From the NCBI GenBank assembly GCA_964036195.1, contig OZ038453.1:24142352-24206351 (forward strand): a DNA stretch of 64,000 nt, given 5' to 3'. Each line of letters begins with the position of its first letter. Position 1 is the stretch's first letter. The translations under genes were made by a program, and so were the position numbers. The notes beneath the pieces are model-generated. The model was given only the letters and a program-made list of their open reading frames with translations. It was not told the DNA's origin and searched no databases. This document shows, piece after piece, positions 1 through 13,300 of this stretch. The DNA comes from Sphaerolaimus hirsutus. Lineage: Eukaryota > Nematoda > Chromadorea > Monhysterida > Sphaerolaimidae.

Positions 1-1608
1 ATATACTTTATTTACAAAATAATACCATTTATGTAATTAAAATTGGACACATCAAATTTATTATATTCACGCCTTAAGTGAAAATTATCTGACCGATTTT
101 TTTCCTCGCTCGTCTAACAGGGGGAATTATTCAAGGGGGAAAGTGGCATTATTTAAGGCGGGAACTACTCGAGAAAATACGGTAGATAAATATGCGCATG
201 GAAACCATGATGAAAAATTATTCCTCCACTCAAATAGCCCCCTCTGAATATTTCCTCCCTCAAAAAAGCTCCAACCACAAAAAAAAATCCCCCAGGGGCA
301 CTAATCGAAGGTATACGGTAGATATATACACGAGTGAGGTAAATGTGAGTCCGTAAGCATGGATGCATGCAAAAGTAACGCAATCATCATCATGGACTAG
401 TATGTAACATGTGGCGCGTCCGAGAAATAATGACTTTAATAGGGTACTAGTAGATGGATACTTATGTACCTATAAATAATTATGTACTTATCGAGGCATG
501 TAGACTATATTTTTCGTTTTTATTTCACATTCACATGCCTCTGGATTTCTGGATTCATACACATTATAAAAGTGATAGCATTCTGTTCAGATTGTCACTT
601 TTGATGAGGCACCTAGCTAATTAGCTCAAACCGATTTATGCAGTTCCTACGTGAGTGAAAATGGATTTCTATTCACGACTATACCGTATTCCCTCTAATA
701 GAAGAACGCCGTTATATTTTTTTGGTCAAAGTTTTTACGTGTCGTTGTATTGCAGGTTGCCGTTTTATTTTTGACCAGATTATTCACACATGTTTCATTT
801 GAACATATCGTATTTCATCGAAATACCACAAGGAGGTTTGTTATTTTCGTCACCACATTTATTACGTCAATTTTAGTTTGTTATTAATTAGTTTTTTTGA
901 ATTCAGACCCAATCATTGCAAGTGTTGTAGCTATTATTATAAGTTTTTAAGTTTTATATTAATTTTTTAATGACATTACATGACAGCATTTATTGCACAG
1001 ACAGATTCCGGTGTGTTCACAGCGCTATTGTAAACCTTATACATATAAAATGGGTGAAAAATGTGATAAAGTGTGTGAGTTGAGAATGAGGTGTATTTAA
1101 TGAAATAAAAAATTATGTCAACTCATAAACCAATTTTGAATGGCATTCGAGTTTACTGGAATGAGTAATTTTTAATCTCCGTCAACTGTAGTCAATGAAC
1201 ACCCAATTCCTGTCAACTCAGATGCCATTCAAAGTTGGTTTATGAGTTTACTAAATTTTTAGTTTACCGTCAGTAAACTTGTGTGTGCAGCTCCAATCTG
1301 TGTTGATCAATTCCATGAAATAAATAAATACTTTCTTTAAAACCCACAAAACTTTCTCACAAAACTTTTTAAGAAAAGTTTATAAAGACCCTGCTGCCTG
1401 TACATTTACAAAACAAACAGAAAATCGGCCATATGCATTAGGCATTTCCTTTGCTTAGCACCTCGGAGCTTTTATGCATGGAGCATTCAGCTTTTCAACA
1501 ACTTTCTTTGTGTCAGCGCGCCCGTCTGAATTCCATTTTCATTCCATTTCCTCTTGCCTTCCAGCGTATTTAGGCGTTCTTGTATTCATTAGTGATTGGA
1601 ATGGCGCC

Positions 1609-2470
1609 CTGGGGGCTACCAGACTGTGTAGAATGTAAAATGTCATTTGAAGTGTCAAAAGTCATGTAAAATGCTATGTAAAATGACAAATGTAAAAAGT
1701 CACATAAAATGTAGTGCAAAATGTCAAATGTCATGCAAAGTGTCAAAAGTCATGTAAAATGTAAAATGTCATTTGAAGCAGGGGTCTCCAGGATTTTGGC
1801 CCTCGCGGGGGCTGGATAGATAGCAAATCGCTCCTCCGGAAGGATAGATAGCTGGAAAATTTTTCTGGGGAGGGCTGGGGGGGGGCTTGGGGGGGGGGCT
1901 GGCGGGGGCACAATATATAGGCTTTTTCAAGGTTCAGAAGACAGAAAGGGGAAAAAATTGCTAATAATCAGTTAAAAGTAGCCAAAAGTAGGTATAAAAT
2001 GGCTAAAAATAGGTATATAACCATGTATATAGCCGGAAAGCACGATTTTGAAGGTTAAAAACTATAAAAAGGTGCGAACATTAGTGATTTTGAGCGAAAA
2101 TTGGGGCAAAATTTCTCAAAAACCACTCCAGATAGATAGATAGCTGAGCGATTTGGGGGGGGGGGTCTTTTGGGGTAGTAGCCAAAAATTTTGCCTCGGG
2201 ATAGATAGATAGCTGAGCGGCCTCCGGGATAGATAGATAGCTGGCCGATTTGGGGGGGGGCAGCCCCCCCCCCCAGCCCCCCCCCCCCTAGGAGACCCCT
2301 GATTTGAAGTATCAAAAATCATTTAAAATGTCATGTAAAATGTCAAAGTGTCAAAAGTTGTGTAAAATGTAGAATGCACATTCAAAGTGTCAAATGTAAT
2401 GTAAAATGCACTGGGGAATGTTAAATGTCATGCAAAATGTCAAAACTTGTAAAATGCATGACATAATGCA
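1609..2470. mobile_element. Degenerate introner-family element interrupted by a hAT MITE
   Basis: The left end CTGGGGGCTACCAGACTGTG is followed by tandem variants of AAATGTCAAATGTCATG, the interior typical of this family. The interior resumes after 2302 and reaches CATTTTACAGG near 2477, but the right tip is eroded. It lies outside the coding region. Confidence 0.6.
1779..2301. mobile_element. hAT-like MITE with perfect 8-bp target duplication
   Basis: The termini CAGGGGTCTCC and GGAGACCCCTG are inverted, and ATTTGAAG stands on both sides (1771-1778 and 2302-2309). The TIR and the 8-bp duplication are hAT-type features. The interior has G-runs and repeats of ATAGATAGATAGCTG and no transposase frame. 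Confidence 0.85.
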
Positions 2471-4642
2471 TTTTACAGGACTGAACACTTCATTCATTCA
2501 TAATAAACATTTCATTTCATACCAATTGAAAAATGATTTGTAAAAAGTTGATTAAATGAAGTGAGAAGTCAAAACAAAGTAATTAAATGCCTCATAAGAA
2601 GCATGCCAGATAAAAGTTTATTTCGCACTCTATAATAATGCTTTAACTATATTTCCTGGTGCCAAAGGCTTATAATAATTATCTCATGGCACTCTAAAAG
2701 CTCTAAGACAGCATAACAGTCTGCATAAAAATGTAAATTTTCAATCACTTTCATTATGTTGCGCTCTAAATAAAATGTATAAACTTATGTGAGGTAAAAT
2801 TTATGTGAGGTGGCCAAAATCATGGGGGGGGGGTTAAATTCAAGTAAATATGGTAAATCATACATCTCCGTTTTCAATCCAAATTAAGGTGCGCTATTTA
2901 TCATGTTAAAATCTCATGAGACTAATCTGAAATGACCGTTGAGCTCAAATGGGAAAAGCACCAGTTATACGATGCAAAACTCGTCCATTTTTGAGAAATG
3001 TTCATTGCCATTTTTGGTGGCATATGTTTTATAAATGGTTCAAACCATCAGATAAAGTACTTTCTTGACAGGTTAAATGATTGTTTAATTGAGAATTTCC
3101 TGTTCTTTTTCGCAAAATATATCTTGTTCTTGACTACATATAATGTGTGAATTTCCTTTAATTGTTATTTTTAATACTATTTTCACTGCTATTGTTTAAA
3201 TGTGCAGATAAATTTTTTTAAATCAAGCTTTTTACATTTTGTTATCATTTATAAAACAAAACTTGTAAAAACAGAGAAATGTAGAATTTGAAAATCGGGT
3301 GGATAAAATAACATTTTTGAACAACCATTCCAATGACATTTTAATAAAAGAAGTTTTTTAATACAACATTTTGAAAAAATCATCTGATAGAAATTTACTA
3401 ACACGTCGTATAAATTTATGTCGTCTTTTTTTATGTCTTTGCGGTCAGTATTGATGGCAAACTAACTCAAAATGTATTTGATATCTGTTCTTTTTGGAAT
3501 GTCGCTGCGCACACCAGTTAAATAATGAAATTCAGGAATTTGGTAAACCTATAAATCAATCTTGAATTAGGTTACTGGACTGAGTTGTATGGAATGTATT
3601 GGTGCTGCACACACTAGTTTACTATTGGCCCCACACAAGCTGGTTTTCAAGGTTCCCTCTGTGAAAACCCATTATTTTGTTTTCAAATTCATTTAAACAG
3701 TCTGTGTAATGAGCCAAACGGCCGCCATCTTTGTTTTTTTTCTAGTTTTCCTCCGGAAGAACACATATTTGAAAACTTTGGTAAAATGCGGCAGACAAAA
3801 TATTTTTTTGTCAAATAAGTACAAATTTGTAGGACAAGCTGTAAGCGGCATGTGATGCAGAAAATTATGCTTGATTTTTGGGACTGTATTGTATATTTTT
3901 AGTGCTGTTATACATATTTAAAAAAATTAATTTGTTTTATAACTATAAATATTTTGAAAAAATTTGGTTTTACATTGTATATGATATCCGTATCAGATAT
4001 ATGTTCAGTTTTTTTTCTCTTTCATTTAATACCATGTTTCGCAATAGAAGTTCAAAGATGATGGAGAAATTGTTGTGATGCTCAAAACATTAAATAATTT
4101 TTTAAAATTACATCCCTGTATCTGTAATTATCACATTATCACAGTAACAAGCCCTTATTTTTTCACATCAAACAAAAACAAACTGAATTCAATAACATTT
4201 CTGCAAAACAAGTAATGATATTTTTATACAATCCACTTTATAATTTTTTAAAAAATCACAAGTGCAATTCAAACAGCTGAATTTGTATGTAAATGAAAGC
4301 CAAAAAAATGAACAACAAGTGAACACTGACTGAGGCGATGTCACATTCAATACCCTAGCACAAAAAATAAAAACAATTTTATTGTATTGTTTTCAGAAAT
4401 GTTTTCATTTAATATTACGATCTGTCATGAAATTTAACATAAACATGAACCTTTTTGAAAACTCAAAAGTTATCTGGATCTATCCATGAAATTGAGGAAT
4501 TGAGTGAAAGTCTTGTAAAAGAAATGTAAAGATGCAAAAAAGGCTTGGAAAAATCACATAGTCTTTTTATGTTTCCAGAGATTTTTTCAAAATTATTTAC
4601 TGTATGTGCACAACTTCCAAGTGTCAGTGCAAAGAATATAAA

Positions 4643-5063
4643 TTAACTGCCAAGCACCCAGTGGAGACCATTACAACACTCCAGCCTGCAGCAAAAACTC
4701 CAAAAACTCCAGTCCAGCTGAGCCAAGCAGTGCTCAGGAAAACTCAGCTTAGTAAATGTGATGCAAGGTGAAAGTGCACAAAATAAGACATATGTTATAT
4801 GCATAAAATCAGGTTTGGCAGCTAGCCAGATACTGTTTAGTTGTTTGGTCACCTTGGAGTGTTGATGCTGGTATTGACCTAAAGATTGTGCAAGCAGTTG
4901 GTCATACTGGATTAATTCACCAATGACTGGCAATTGAGCAGTATCTAAGTCTGCCATGAGCACATCAAAACCAGTCGTTCAGTTTCTCTGTGATGGCATC
5001 TCGAATTTCATCCCTGTGATTTGCATCTGAAATTTCATTTAGCCCATTGTACAGAGTGCCAAC
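4643..5063 (-). pseudogene. Frameshifted protein-coding fragment inside a transposon-like element
   Basis: On the minus strand one frame starts after a TAG at 5064-5066. It reads VGTLYNGLNEISDANHRDEI and onward to KLNDWF, then stops. An overlapping frame shifted by one base continues as DVLMADLDTAQLPVIGELIQ and onward to WLAAKPDF. The hand-over is at a TTTT run, so one extra T explains the break. Both parts look like ordered, conserved protein unlike the surrounding repeats. I cannot name the family. It may be a host gene fragment captured by the element or a remnant of its own gene. Confidence 0.5.
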
Positions 5064-5119
5064 CTAACTGCATGTATAAATCACTTTCACAAATATTTAT
5101 CAACTAATGAAATGAAAAA

Positions 5120-5146
5120 TTATATATATATATATATATATATATT
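5120..5146. repeat. (TA)n microsatellite
   Basis: Uninterrupted alternating T and A for about 27 bp. Confidence 0.9.
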
Positions 5147-7126
5147 TTAATGCAAGATCATGACTAACGATTGCATGGTACACACGCCACAGTGACGTTT
5201 TTAAAAACAAAATTTATTTTATTTTATATGAATCCCAAGTTTTCTACGACCCCATCAGTACATGCAGCATAAAATACTGCATGTACACTCTTAATTTTAC
5301 ATTAACCCATCCATCCAGTGTTTTTTTAAAGGATTTTGGAGTAAGTTGGCGAAAATCCATAAACTAGCGATGCCTGGCGATGATTTTGCTACTTTTTGTG
5401 TGTACAGCGACACATTTTCACATATGTTGCACAGATATTGAAAACTGGCACGTACAGCGACGTACATCGCTCTACATCAACGTCCACAAAACTTTTCACA
5501 AATGTTATGCAAATTTGAAAACTGTAATGTACATTTTTGAAAACTACATTATTCAATTTTAAGTTTTCAAAATTGTCTTCAGAGTATTATGTTGGCAACG
5601 CGTCACCGCTACAGAGGCGACGCGTCGCCGTACAGTTTTCAAAAATGTTCTGCAAATGTGAACTTTGAATGGCAAATGTGACTTGCTGAAACCAATATTC
5701 ACATATGCTATCACTATTTGAAAAATAAAATTGCAAATTGCACACTATTGAAAAGCGTACAGCGACGCGTCGCCCAGAAGAGTTTTCAAAAAGGAACATT
5801 GAAAACCAGCTTGTGTGGCCACAATGGTAAACTAGGAATTTGGTAAACTCATTTTTCAGCTTCTGAGTACATCTGAGTTTACCGAAATGAGCTGTTCCTC
5901 AACTACAGTTGATGGAGATTAAAAATAACCCATTCCGGTAAGCTCAGATGCGTGCATAAGCTAAAAAAATGAGTTTACCAAATTCGTACTTTTCCGTTAG
6001 TAAACTAGTGTGTGCCGTGGCATTAACTCTCCGAATATACTCACAGAAGTAAGTGAACTCAATTGGGTACTCATAAATTAACTTTCAGTGTACATATTTC
6101 AGTCGATCACAATGAGTTATTAAAATCTTAAACTGCAGTTGACAGACACGTCATTCTGGTAAACTCAAATGCATTCAAAGCCGATTGATGAGTTTACCAA
6201 AATCCCAGTTTTGCATATTTTTGGTTGCCAACATGGTTCAAAATTAATCATGAAAAACATGATCTGCCCCAACAAAAGTAAACTTTTTTCCTTTTGCGAC
6301 ATTCAAGTACAGTCATTCTTTTTTTTTGTAAAAATTCAGCCTTTTCTGGTGTCGTTTTTTTCCAGACATGAAGTACTTTTACGCTTTTGAAAAGGCTCAT
6401 TTCATTTTTCCGCTATTTGCACAGGGAATCTCCATTCATCCATAACAAAGCCGAAGTGTAAATGTCCACAAATTGCACTTAAGGTTTGCCATGCGAAAAA
6501 ACTTGTCATTCGAATGGAATTTGATTTTTTTAATGTGAAATATCGATGCAATAAAAAATTAAAATCTGAGACTGAAGCGGCATTTGTAAGGTGACGCTTC
6601 AGTAAAGTTGCAGGTGCAAATGTAAAACTGTAAAATTGCCAAGACACTGTAAAATTGCCGGTAAAACTTCAAATCTCAAGCAAAGTGTCAAAAGTCATGA
6701 AAAATTTCAAATGTCTGGTAAAAAGTAACATAATTTTGACATTTACAGGGCATTTTACATTACTTTTACACTTTAAACATTTCACATTTTACAGGACATT
6801 TTACATTGTCTGTGAGTGCCCGCAGAGATTTACGCAAGAAATGTGACAAATATTTACACACAACAACAAATAGAGGTCATGTTTGTGATTTGTCTCAATT
6901 TGGCTGTGTGACAAGTGGAAACGAGTAAAGCCATTCAGCTTTGTTTGCACAAGAATGACAAACATCGTGACTTCAGAAGTCCAGAAATGCTTGGAAATCT
7001 ACATCTGATTGAAAAATAAAAATGAATATTTAAATCACTTTTTATTGCAGGAAAATTTATTAAATATTCTAAAAATACTAATTATAAATCATTTAATCAC
7101 ACTTAAACCTAACTAAATTTTTATAG

Positions 7127-7395
7127 CAAATATGCAAGCTGATTCCAGTAAAGGAAACTCAATCAAAAGTGAAAATAATAAAACAGTCTCCAAAACCCGA
7201 TATTCCTCATTCATTGGCGCAAAAGTTAACGGGTCAGATTCATTAGAAACGAGTGTGGCTACAACCTCAAAAGTGGATTCAAAATTACCGCCAAAAGTTG
7301 ATGAAATTGATTTGGCTCTCAGAGTGGTTACAAGTGCATCTGATTATGAAATGTGTCAGGAAATGAGTGCCAATGATGGAGAGAAGAAGGTTATT
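7127..7395 (+). CDS. Exon 1 (first recognised coding exon)
   Basis: The acceptor is ATTTTTATAG and the donor is GTGAGT. The frame runs from the ATG at 7132 for 88 codons and exits in phase 0. The peptide is Ser/Lys/Asn-rich, then has a more ordered stretch (VDEIDLALRVVTSASDYEMC). Two bases plus one codon lie between the acceptor and the ATG. So the exon may hold the initiator codon after a 5'UTR intron, or may continue an upstream exon I cannot see. An intron of 520 bp follows. Confidence 0.75.
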
Positions 7396-10300
7396 GTGAG
7401 TTTGAAAATTGTTTTTTAATGACGATTTGTATCTTTTTGGGGGTTTTATTTGCCTAGTTTGTACTCCGCGGACACAGCGGAGTATGCAACCACATATACT
7501 TCTGTCTTCAAGCGCCAACGCACCAGAGGGATACTTATGTACTCACTTTCACAAAAAGAGATAAAAATTAACAAGCAAAAAGCAGAGTCGAGAAGGCTTT
7601 TTTCTTTTTGAAATTTTACTTTTTTTGCAAGTGTGTGCATAAGTATCCATTTAGTGCATTGGCGCTTTAAGACATAAGTATTTGCGGACGCATACTCTGT
7701 CATCTGCGGTGCGGAGTATTGTACTTTAGAGTCAGTAGAGATCACACACACACAAACACACGTTCCCTATCGCAAAAAAACCCCTAATTTTAGGTATTTA
7801 TGCACCATTTGATTTTGTTATCTATGACGCCATGAACATGATGGAGTGTTTCGTTCAAAAAAATGCATAGCATGCGGTCAGCGGTGTATACCATTTTTCC
7901 AAACACTCATTTCAGGCATCACCAAACAGTGGCAATGGATTGTTGTCACCAAACATGTCAAAATCTCGCTGCAGCAGCATAACTTCACAATCGAGTTATC
8001 ACACTGTGACAAATGTTGTGACAAATGGACCTAATAGTGACAGGTGAGAGTAATTTAAAAAAAATTTTGAGGCACTTTTTGGATGTCAATTAGAAAGTTG
8101 AACTTATCTAATGGATTGGATTGAAAATATTGTATTGTATCTTTTTGAACTCTTTGAGCATTAAAGCTAAAATTAGTTTTAACACGGTCCCGTGATCTAT
8201 GAATAGTATAAGTTGAAATAACCTAATTACCGTATTACCTCTAATATAAGGTATACCTTATATTGTTTTCGTCAGTTTTTTCGAGCCAAAAGTTATGCCT
8301 TATATTAGAGGGTGCCTTTTATTAGAGGGTACCTTCAATTATTTTCACCAGATTTTAAAGAAATTTTACCAACAGTGAACAACGATACAATTCATTCTTT
8401 TCAAATTGGAATGTACGAAATAGGTGGTACAGTATCACTACAAAATGGCAGAAGTCGACGAAGAGTTATCGCAGTGCCCTTCCGCACCATTTTCATCATT
8501 TTCCGCTATGTTTGGCGACCGTTTTTATGATTTTGCGCGTTTTGGCACGCAGCCAGCTGTGCCTTATATTAGAGGTATGCCTTATATTAGAGGGTACCTT
8601 ATATTGATTTCGTCGCGTTCAAAATAGCCAAAAGTTATACCTTATATTAGAAGGTACCTTATATTAGAGGGGTGCCTTATATTGGAGGTAATACGGTAAT
8701 ATAAATTAATGCGAAACTCATTACATTTTGGCATTTCATGGATAAAACAAATTACTTGAAATTGTAACCTGGTTACCTTAAGTGTTTACCTTACCTTAAT
8801 TACTTGTTCAAAAACTACACGTTTCAACAATTTGGCCAACTAAAATTCATATTTACAATCATAAATATGTTTCTATTGCGTGTGCACACGCTCAACTGCA
8901 AACTGTGTGCTGGTAAACTCATAAATCGACTTTGAACACATTTGAGTTTACTGGAATGAGTTATTCTTGATCCTCATCAACTGCAGTTGACAGATACATC
9001 ATTTCGGTGAACTCACATGCATTCAAAGCCGATTTATGAGTTTACCAGCACACAGTTTGCAGTTTAGCGTGTGTACCCTAGGGTGTCAAATTTCCGTTTT
9101 CCGTTTTCCGTTTCCGTTTTCCGCAGTCAAATTTTTTCCGTTTTCCGTTCCGTTTTCCGGCTGCTAAACTTTTTTTTCTGTTTTCCGTTCCGTTTTCCGG
9201 CCACCTTTTTTTCCGTTTCCATTTTTCCGGCTCATTTTCCGTTTTCCGGTGAAATTTTCAGTTTTTCTGTTTTTTTTTCTCCGTTTTCCGGCTCAATTTC
9301 CAGTTTTTCTGCCTTTTTTCCATTTTCCGCCTCAATTTTCTGCTTTCCGCCTCATTTTACCCTTTTCTGGCTCAACTTTCTCTTTTATGTTCCATATGTT
9401 TCTATTGCGTGTGCACACGCTCAACTGCAAACTGTGTGCTGGTAAACTCATAAATCGACTTTGAACACATTTGAGTTTACTGGAATGAGTTATTCTTGAT
9501 CCTCATCAACTGCAGTTGACAGATACATCATTTTGGTGAACTCACATGCATTCAAAGCCGATTTATGAAGTTTACCAGCACACAGTTTGCAGTTGAGCGT
9601 GTGCACACATTTGAGTTTACTGGAATGAGTTATTCTTGATCCTCATCAACTGCAGTTGACAGATACATCATTTCGGTGAACTCACATGCATTCAAAGCCG
9701 ATTTATGAGTTTACCAGCACACAGTTTGCAGTTTAGCGTGTGTACCCTAGGGTGTCAAATTTCCGTTTTCCGTTTTCCGTTTCCGTTTTCCGCAGGCAAA
9801 TTTTTTCCGTTTTCCGTTCCGTTTTCCGGCTGCTAAACTTTTTTTTCTGTTTTCCGTTCCGTTTTCCGGCCACCTTTTTTTCCGTTTCCATTTTTCCGGC
9901 TCATTTTCCGTTTTCCGGTGAAATTTTCAGTTTTTCTGGGTTTTTTTCCGTTTTCCGGCTCAATTTCCAGTTTTTCTGCCTTTTTTCCATTTTCCGCCTC
10001 AATTTTCTGCTTTCCGCCTCATTTTACCCTTTTCTGGCTCAACTTTCTCTTTTATGTTCCAGCCGAACTGGTAAACAGTCATGCAGATTGTCAATTATGT
10101 AAAAAATTCTGTTTCCAGCAAAATTTCAGCGAATTTGATCGTTTTTTTTTGGCAAAATTTCAGCAAATTTTTCCATTTCCATGCAAATTCCAATTTTCCG
10201 TTTCCGTTTTTCCGGCCCATTTTTTCCGTTTTCCGGTCACTGAATTTTTTTTTCCGTTTCCGTTTCCGTTTTCCGCCAAGTGCAAATTTTTTTCCGTTTT

Positions 10301-13300
10301 CCGTTCCGTTTTCCGGCCGCTGAAATTTTTTTTCCGTTTCCGTTTCCGTTTTCCGTAAAAAATTTTGTTTGACACCCTAGTGTACCCCCATTTACCCATA
10401 TCTATTCAGGTATATTTACCGTAAATCCTCGAATTAGTCCCCCCTCGATTAACTCCCCCTTCAAAACATTCTGACGAAAAAATTAACTCCCCCATGGCCT
10501 TTACGGTTGACGTAAAACTGACGATTTACGGTATTTTACTCACACTTTTTAACTCAGATATCTATCCTCAAGTGATTGCGAAAGTTGGCACACGGCACTT
10601 AGTGCTCAAAGTTCCTGCAGTCTACCCGATGCAAATAATTATCCAAATTTTCAAGATTTTGATGATTTTGAACTGGACGATATGAGGGCTGAAAATGACA
10701 CGCCGCTTCCACAAGGTGCGTAAAATTTGTTGTTGTTTTTCAGTGGTGCTACGCACACTAGTTTACTCCCAGCTAGTGATGGAAAAACGCCATGGCGCTA
10801 GCGCCAAACAAAAAAGCGCCATGGCGCTTATGGCGCTTGGCGCCATTTTGCTCTGGCGCCATTGGCGCCATGCCCATGAAAAGCGCCATCATGGCGCTTT
10901 TGGCGCTTGGCGCTATTTTTGACCAGCGCCAGGAACAAAATTCCATGCGCTGGCGCTTAGCGCCACTTTGCTCTGGCGCCATTGGCGCTTGGCGCTTAAG
11001 TTCTGGCGCTTTTCACATCACTTCTCCCAGTCTAGACTAGAAATTTAATAAACTCATATCAGTTTTGAAGGCATTTGAGTTTACCAGAATGAGGTGTCCG
11101 TCAACTACATTTGATCGAGATTGAAAATAACATACTGGTGAACTGATATATGAGTTGACAAAATTTTCAAAATCTTCGTTAGTAAACTGGTGTGAGCAGC
11201 GACAATGCTGAAATAGTATTTACTATTTGATTTGGCAATGTGCCAGTTTGCATTTCTGAACAAACATCAAAATGTAAACCAAACCGCATTTTCAAGATTG
11301 CGATCAATGTAAATATGTGTTTACTTTCTCGGAATGTAAATGTAAATAGAAATGCCAATTATGAAGCAATTTGTAAATATTGTGTAAAGTGATCATTTGC
11401 CAGATAGAAAAAGCTTAAATTTAGAAAAAATTGAAAATTGAGAAGTGAAATGCCAAGCAAAAAATAACGTTTTTAGCGTTCTCTCGGCACTTGCCATATG
11501 TCTCAACACGTTTTAATTGCCATGTCACGTCTCACTCCTCATTCTCTATGTTTTACTTTTAATTTGTTATTCATAAATTTTTTATTATCCACTTGGCACT
11601 AGGGTTCAAACGGGATTGACTTTTCGGGATCGGGATGGATCGGGATTGGTTTTTTGAGATTTCGGGATCGGGATCGGGATCGGGATTGGCCGGGATTGGG
11701 GTCACGGAATTGGGATTGGGATCGGGATTGGCATTTTTTCGGGATCGGGATTGGGGTCTTGGGATAGACATTTTGGCCAATGTTCTGGCATTCACAGTTG
11801 TTCATAAAGGACTCAAAACACTGTTGGATGCCAGAAAATGTCATTTTTTCACTTTTTATAATTTCCACTAATTTTTCCGGGATCGGGATCCCGGACTTGG
11901 GAGATTTTCGGGATCGGGATTTGAAAATATTCGGGATCGGGATCGGGATTGCTTAATCCCGGAATTTCACAGGATCCGGGATCGGGATCGGGATCCCGTT
12001 TGAACCCTACTTGTCACCCTGCCAATTGGCCCGGTGCCAAGTGGAGAAGTAACAATATGGCGGAATTGGCACTTAGCCAATCTAAATTCACAACAACAAA
12101 AAAAACAGTAACCCCTCACCAACATTCATTTTTTTACAATTATTTTTCAGAATCTATCCAACCAGTTACCCCAAAACTATCGCTAGTTCGAAAACTACAC
12201 GACCCCAGAACGAAAGAAGCAATAATTCTAAACCATGAGAAGCCTTTTGAGCAATTGTTATCATTGGCGCTTTCTACTTTACTCACCGTTTTATTGGCTT
12301 GGAGGTTTCTGTTGAATGAAAATAGAAATGGCAGAAATAGTGCGGATACTCGAGGTGCGTTTTGTTGCATTTAATTATTTCTAATTAAAAAAGACGTTTA
12401 CCGTATTTCCTCGAAATACCACCCCTCGTTTGACCCCCCCCCCTCTCGAGACCACTATGAAACAATCACACCCCCTCGAAATACCCCCCCCCAGATTGAG
12501 TGTAAAGAGAACGTACATGACAAATACTGCAGTTTGTGTTCTGCGTAGTGCAGAACACACGTTAAAACAATGTCGGAATCACGTTAGAACAGGGTTTATA
12601 CCATCTACGTACTAATATTAGTCTACAGGAGTCTTTACATGTCAGTTATTGATGCATTTTTCTACCCCAGCGCACATCACAAACAACGATTTTGTTCTAG
12701 GGTTTCAAAAAATTTCTGGCGAAACAAAACCCCCCTCCCCTCGAAATACCCCCCCCCCCTCGTTTACCCCCCCCCCCCCTCGGGAGCACTATGAAACAAT
12801 CACCCCCCGGGGGGTATTTCGAGGAAATACGGTAAATATAGTCTGTGGGCTGCACGCTATGCAGTTTTATGAAGGAAACACTTCAAATGAGGCCATCATA
12901 TTAAAACTTTTTCAAAGATGATTTCATTCAGTTCAGGCACAAAATGTTGAACGTGCTCGAATCCGTGTTTTTCTTTTTTTAATATTTTTTTTGTGAAAGC
13001 GCGTGTATTGAGCCCGTATTACAGCTCAAGCCTATTACGTAAAATCATCACGCAAAATAATTTTTTATTATCTCAAGCGTATTAAAATTATGGTAAAACA
13101 TCATATAACGCAAAATAATTGACGTAAAATAATAATGTAAAATTAAAACTGTTACCGGGAAATTCATAACTAATTAATTAAAGAAGCGCTGTAATGCAGC
13201 CTTGAAAGTGGCCCGTGTAAAATTATATTGTAAGAATTGTAAAATTCAATTCAATATACCATATAAAGACCAGTGGAAACCGCACAGGCCCTTCTGTAAA

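Larger units (their letters stand above)
3626..5822. mobile_element. 2.2-kb inverted-repeat element carrying a protein-like fragment
   Basis: CCCACACAAGCTGGTTTTCA near the left end is matched by TGAAAACCAGCTTGTGTGG at the right end. It sits inside an ACTAGT MITE. The right part (5380-5780) is built of palindromic GCGACGCGTCGC-like words mixed with TTTTCAAAA. The middle carries the antisense coding-like fragment at 4643-5063 and an (AT)n tract. Confidence 0.65.
3601..6022. mobile_element. ACTAGT-ended MITE split by a 2.2-kb insertion
   Basis: The left tip GCTGCACACACTAGTTTACT lies at 3604-3623. The remainder of the same MITE (GGTAAACTAG... through TAAACTAGTGTGTGCC) lies at 5826-6016. The two parts join to a standard copy when 3626-5822 is removed. 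Confidence 0.7.
1..7126. other. Upstream flank or 5' intron, repeats only
   Basis: No plus-strand exon is convincing here. The stretch holds ends of CCGTAT-type MITEs (about 120-330), a half copy near 690, an ACTAGT MITE (1114-1293), a degenerate TGTCAAATG-rich element (1609-2470) with a hAT insertion inside it, AT-rich unique DNA (2480-3590), a 2.2-kb inverted-repeat element inside another ACTAGT MITE (3601-6022), and a further TGTCAAAAG-type fragment (6640-6850). No promoter was identifiable. Confidence 0.6.

Noticed and set aside
9071..10358. Long Phe/Ser/Pro-rich open frames
   Set aside because: They are translations of the TTTTCCG word array of a hAT-like MITE. Both strands are open because of composition.
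10695..11040. Ala/Trp/Met-rich frames on both strands
   Set aside because: They are products of the GGCGCC-word repeat. The same applies to 49828-50094 and 62261-62560.
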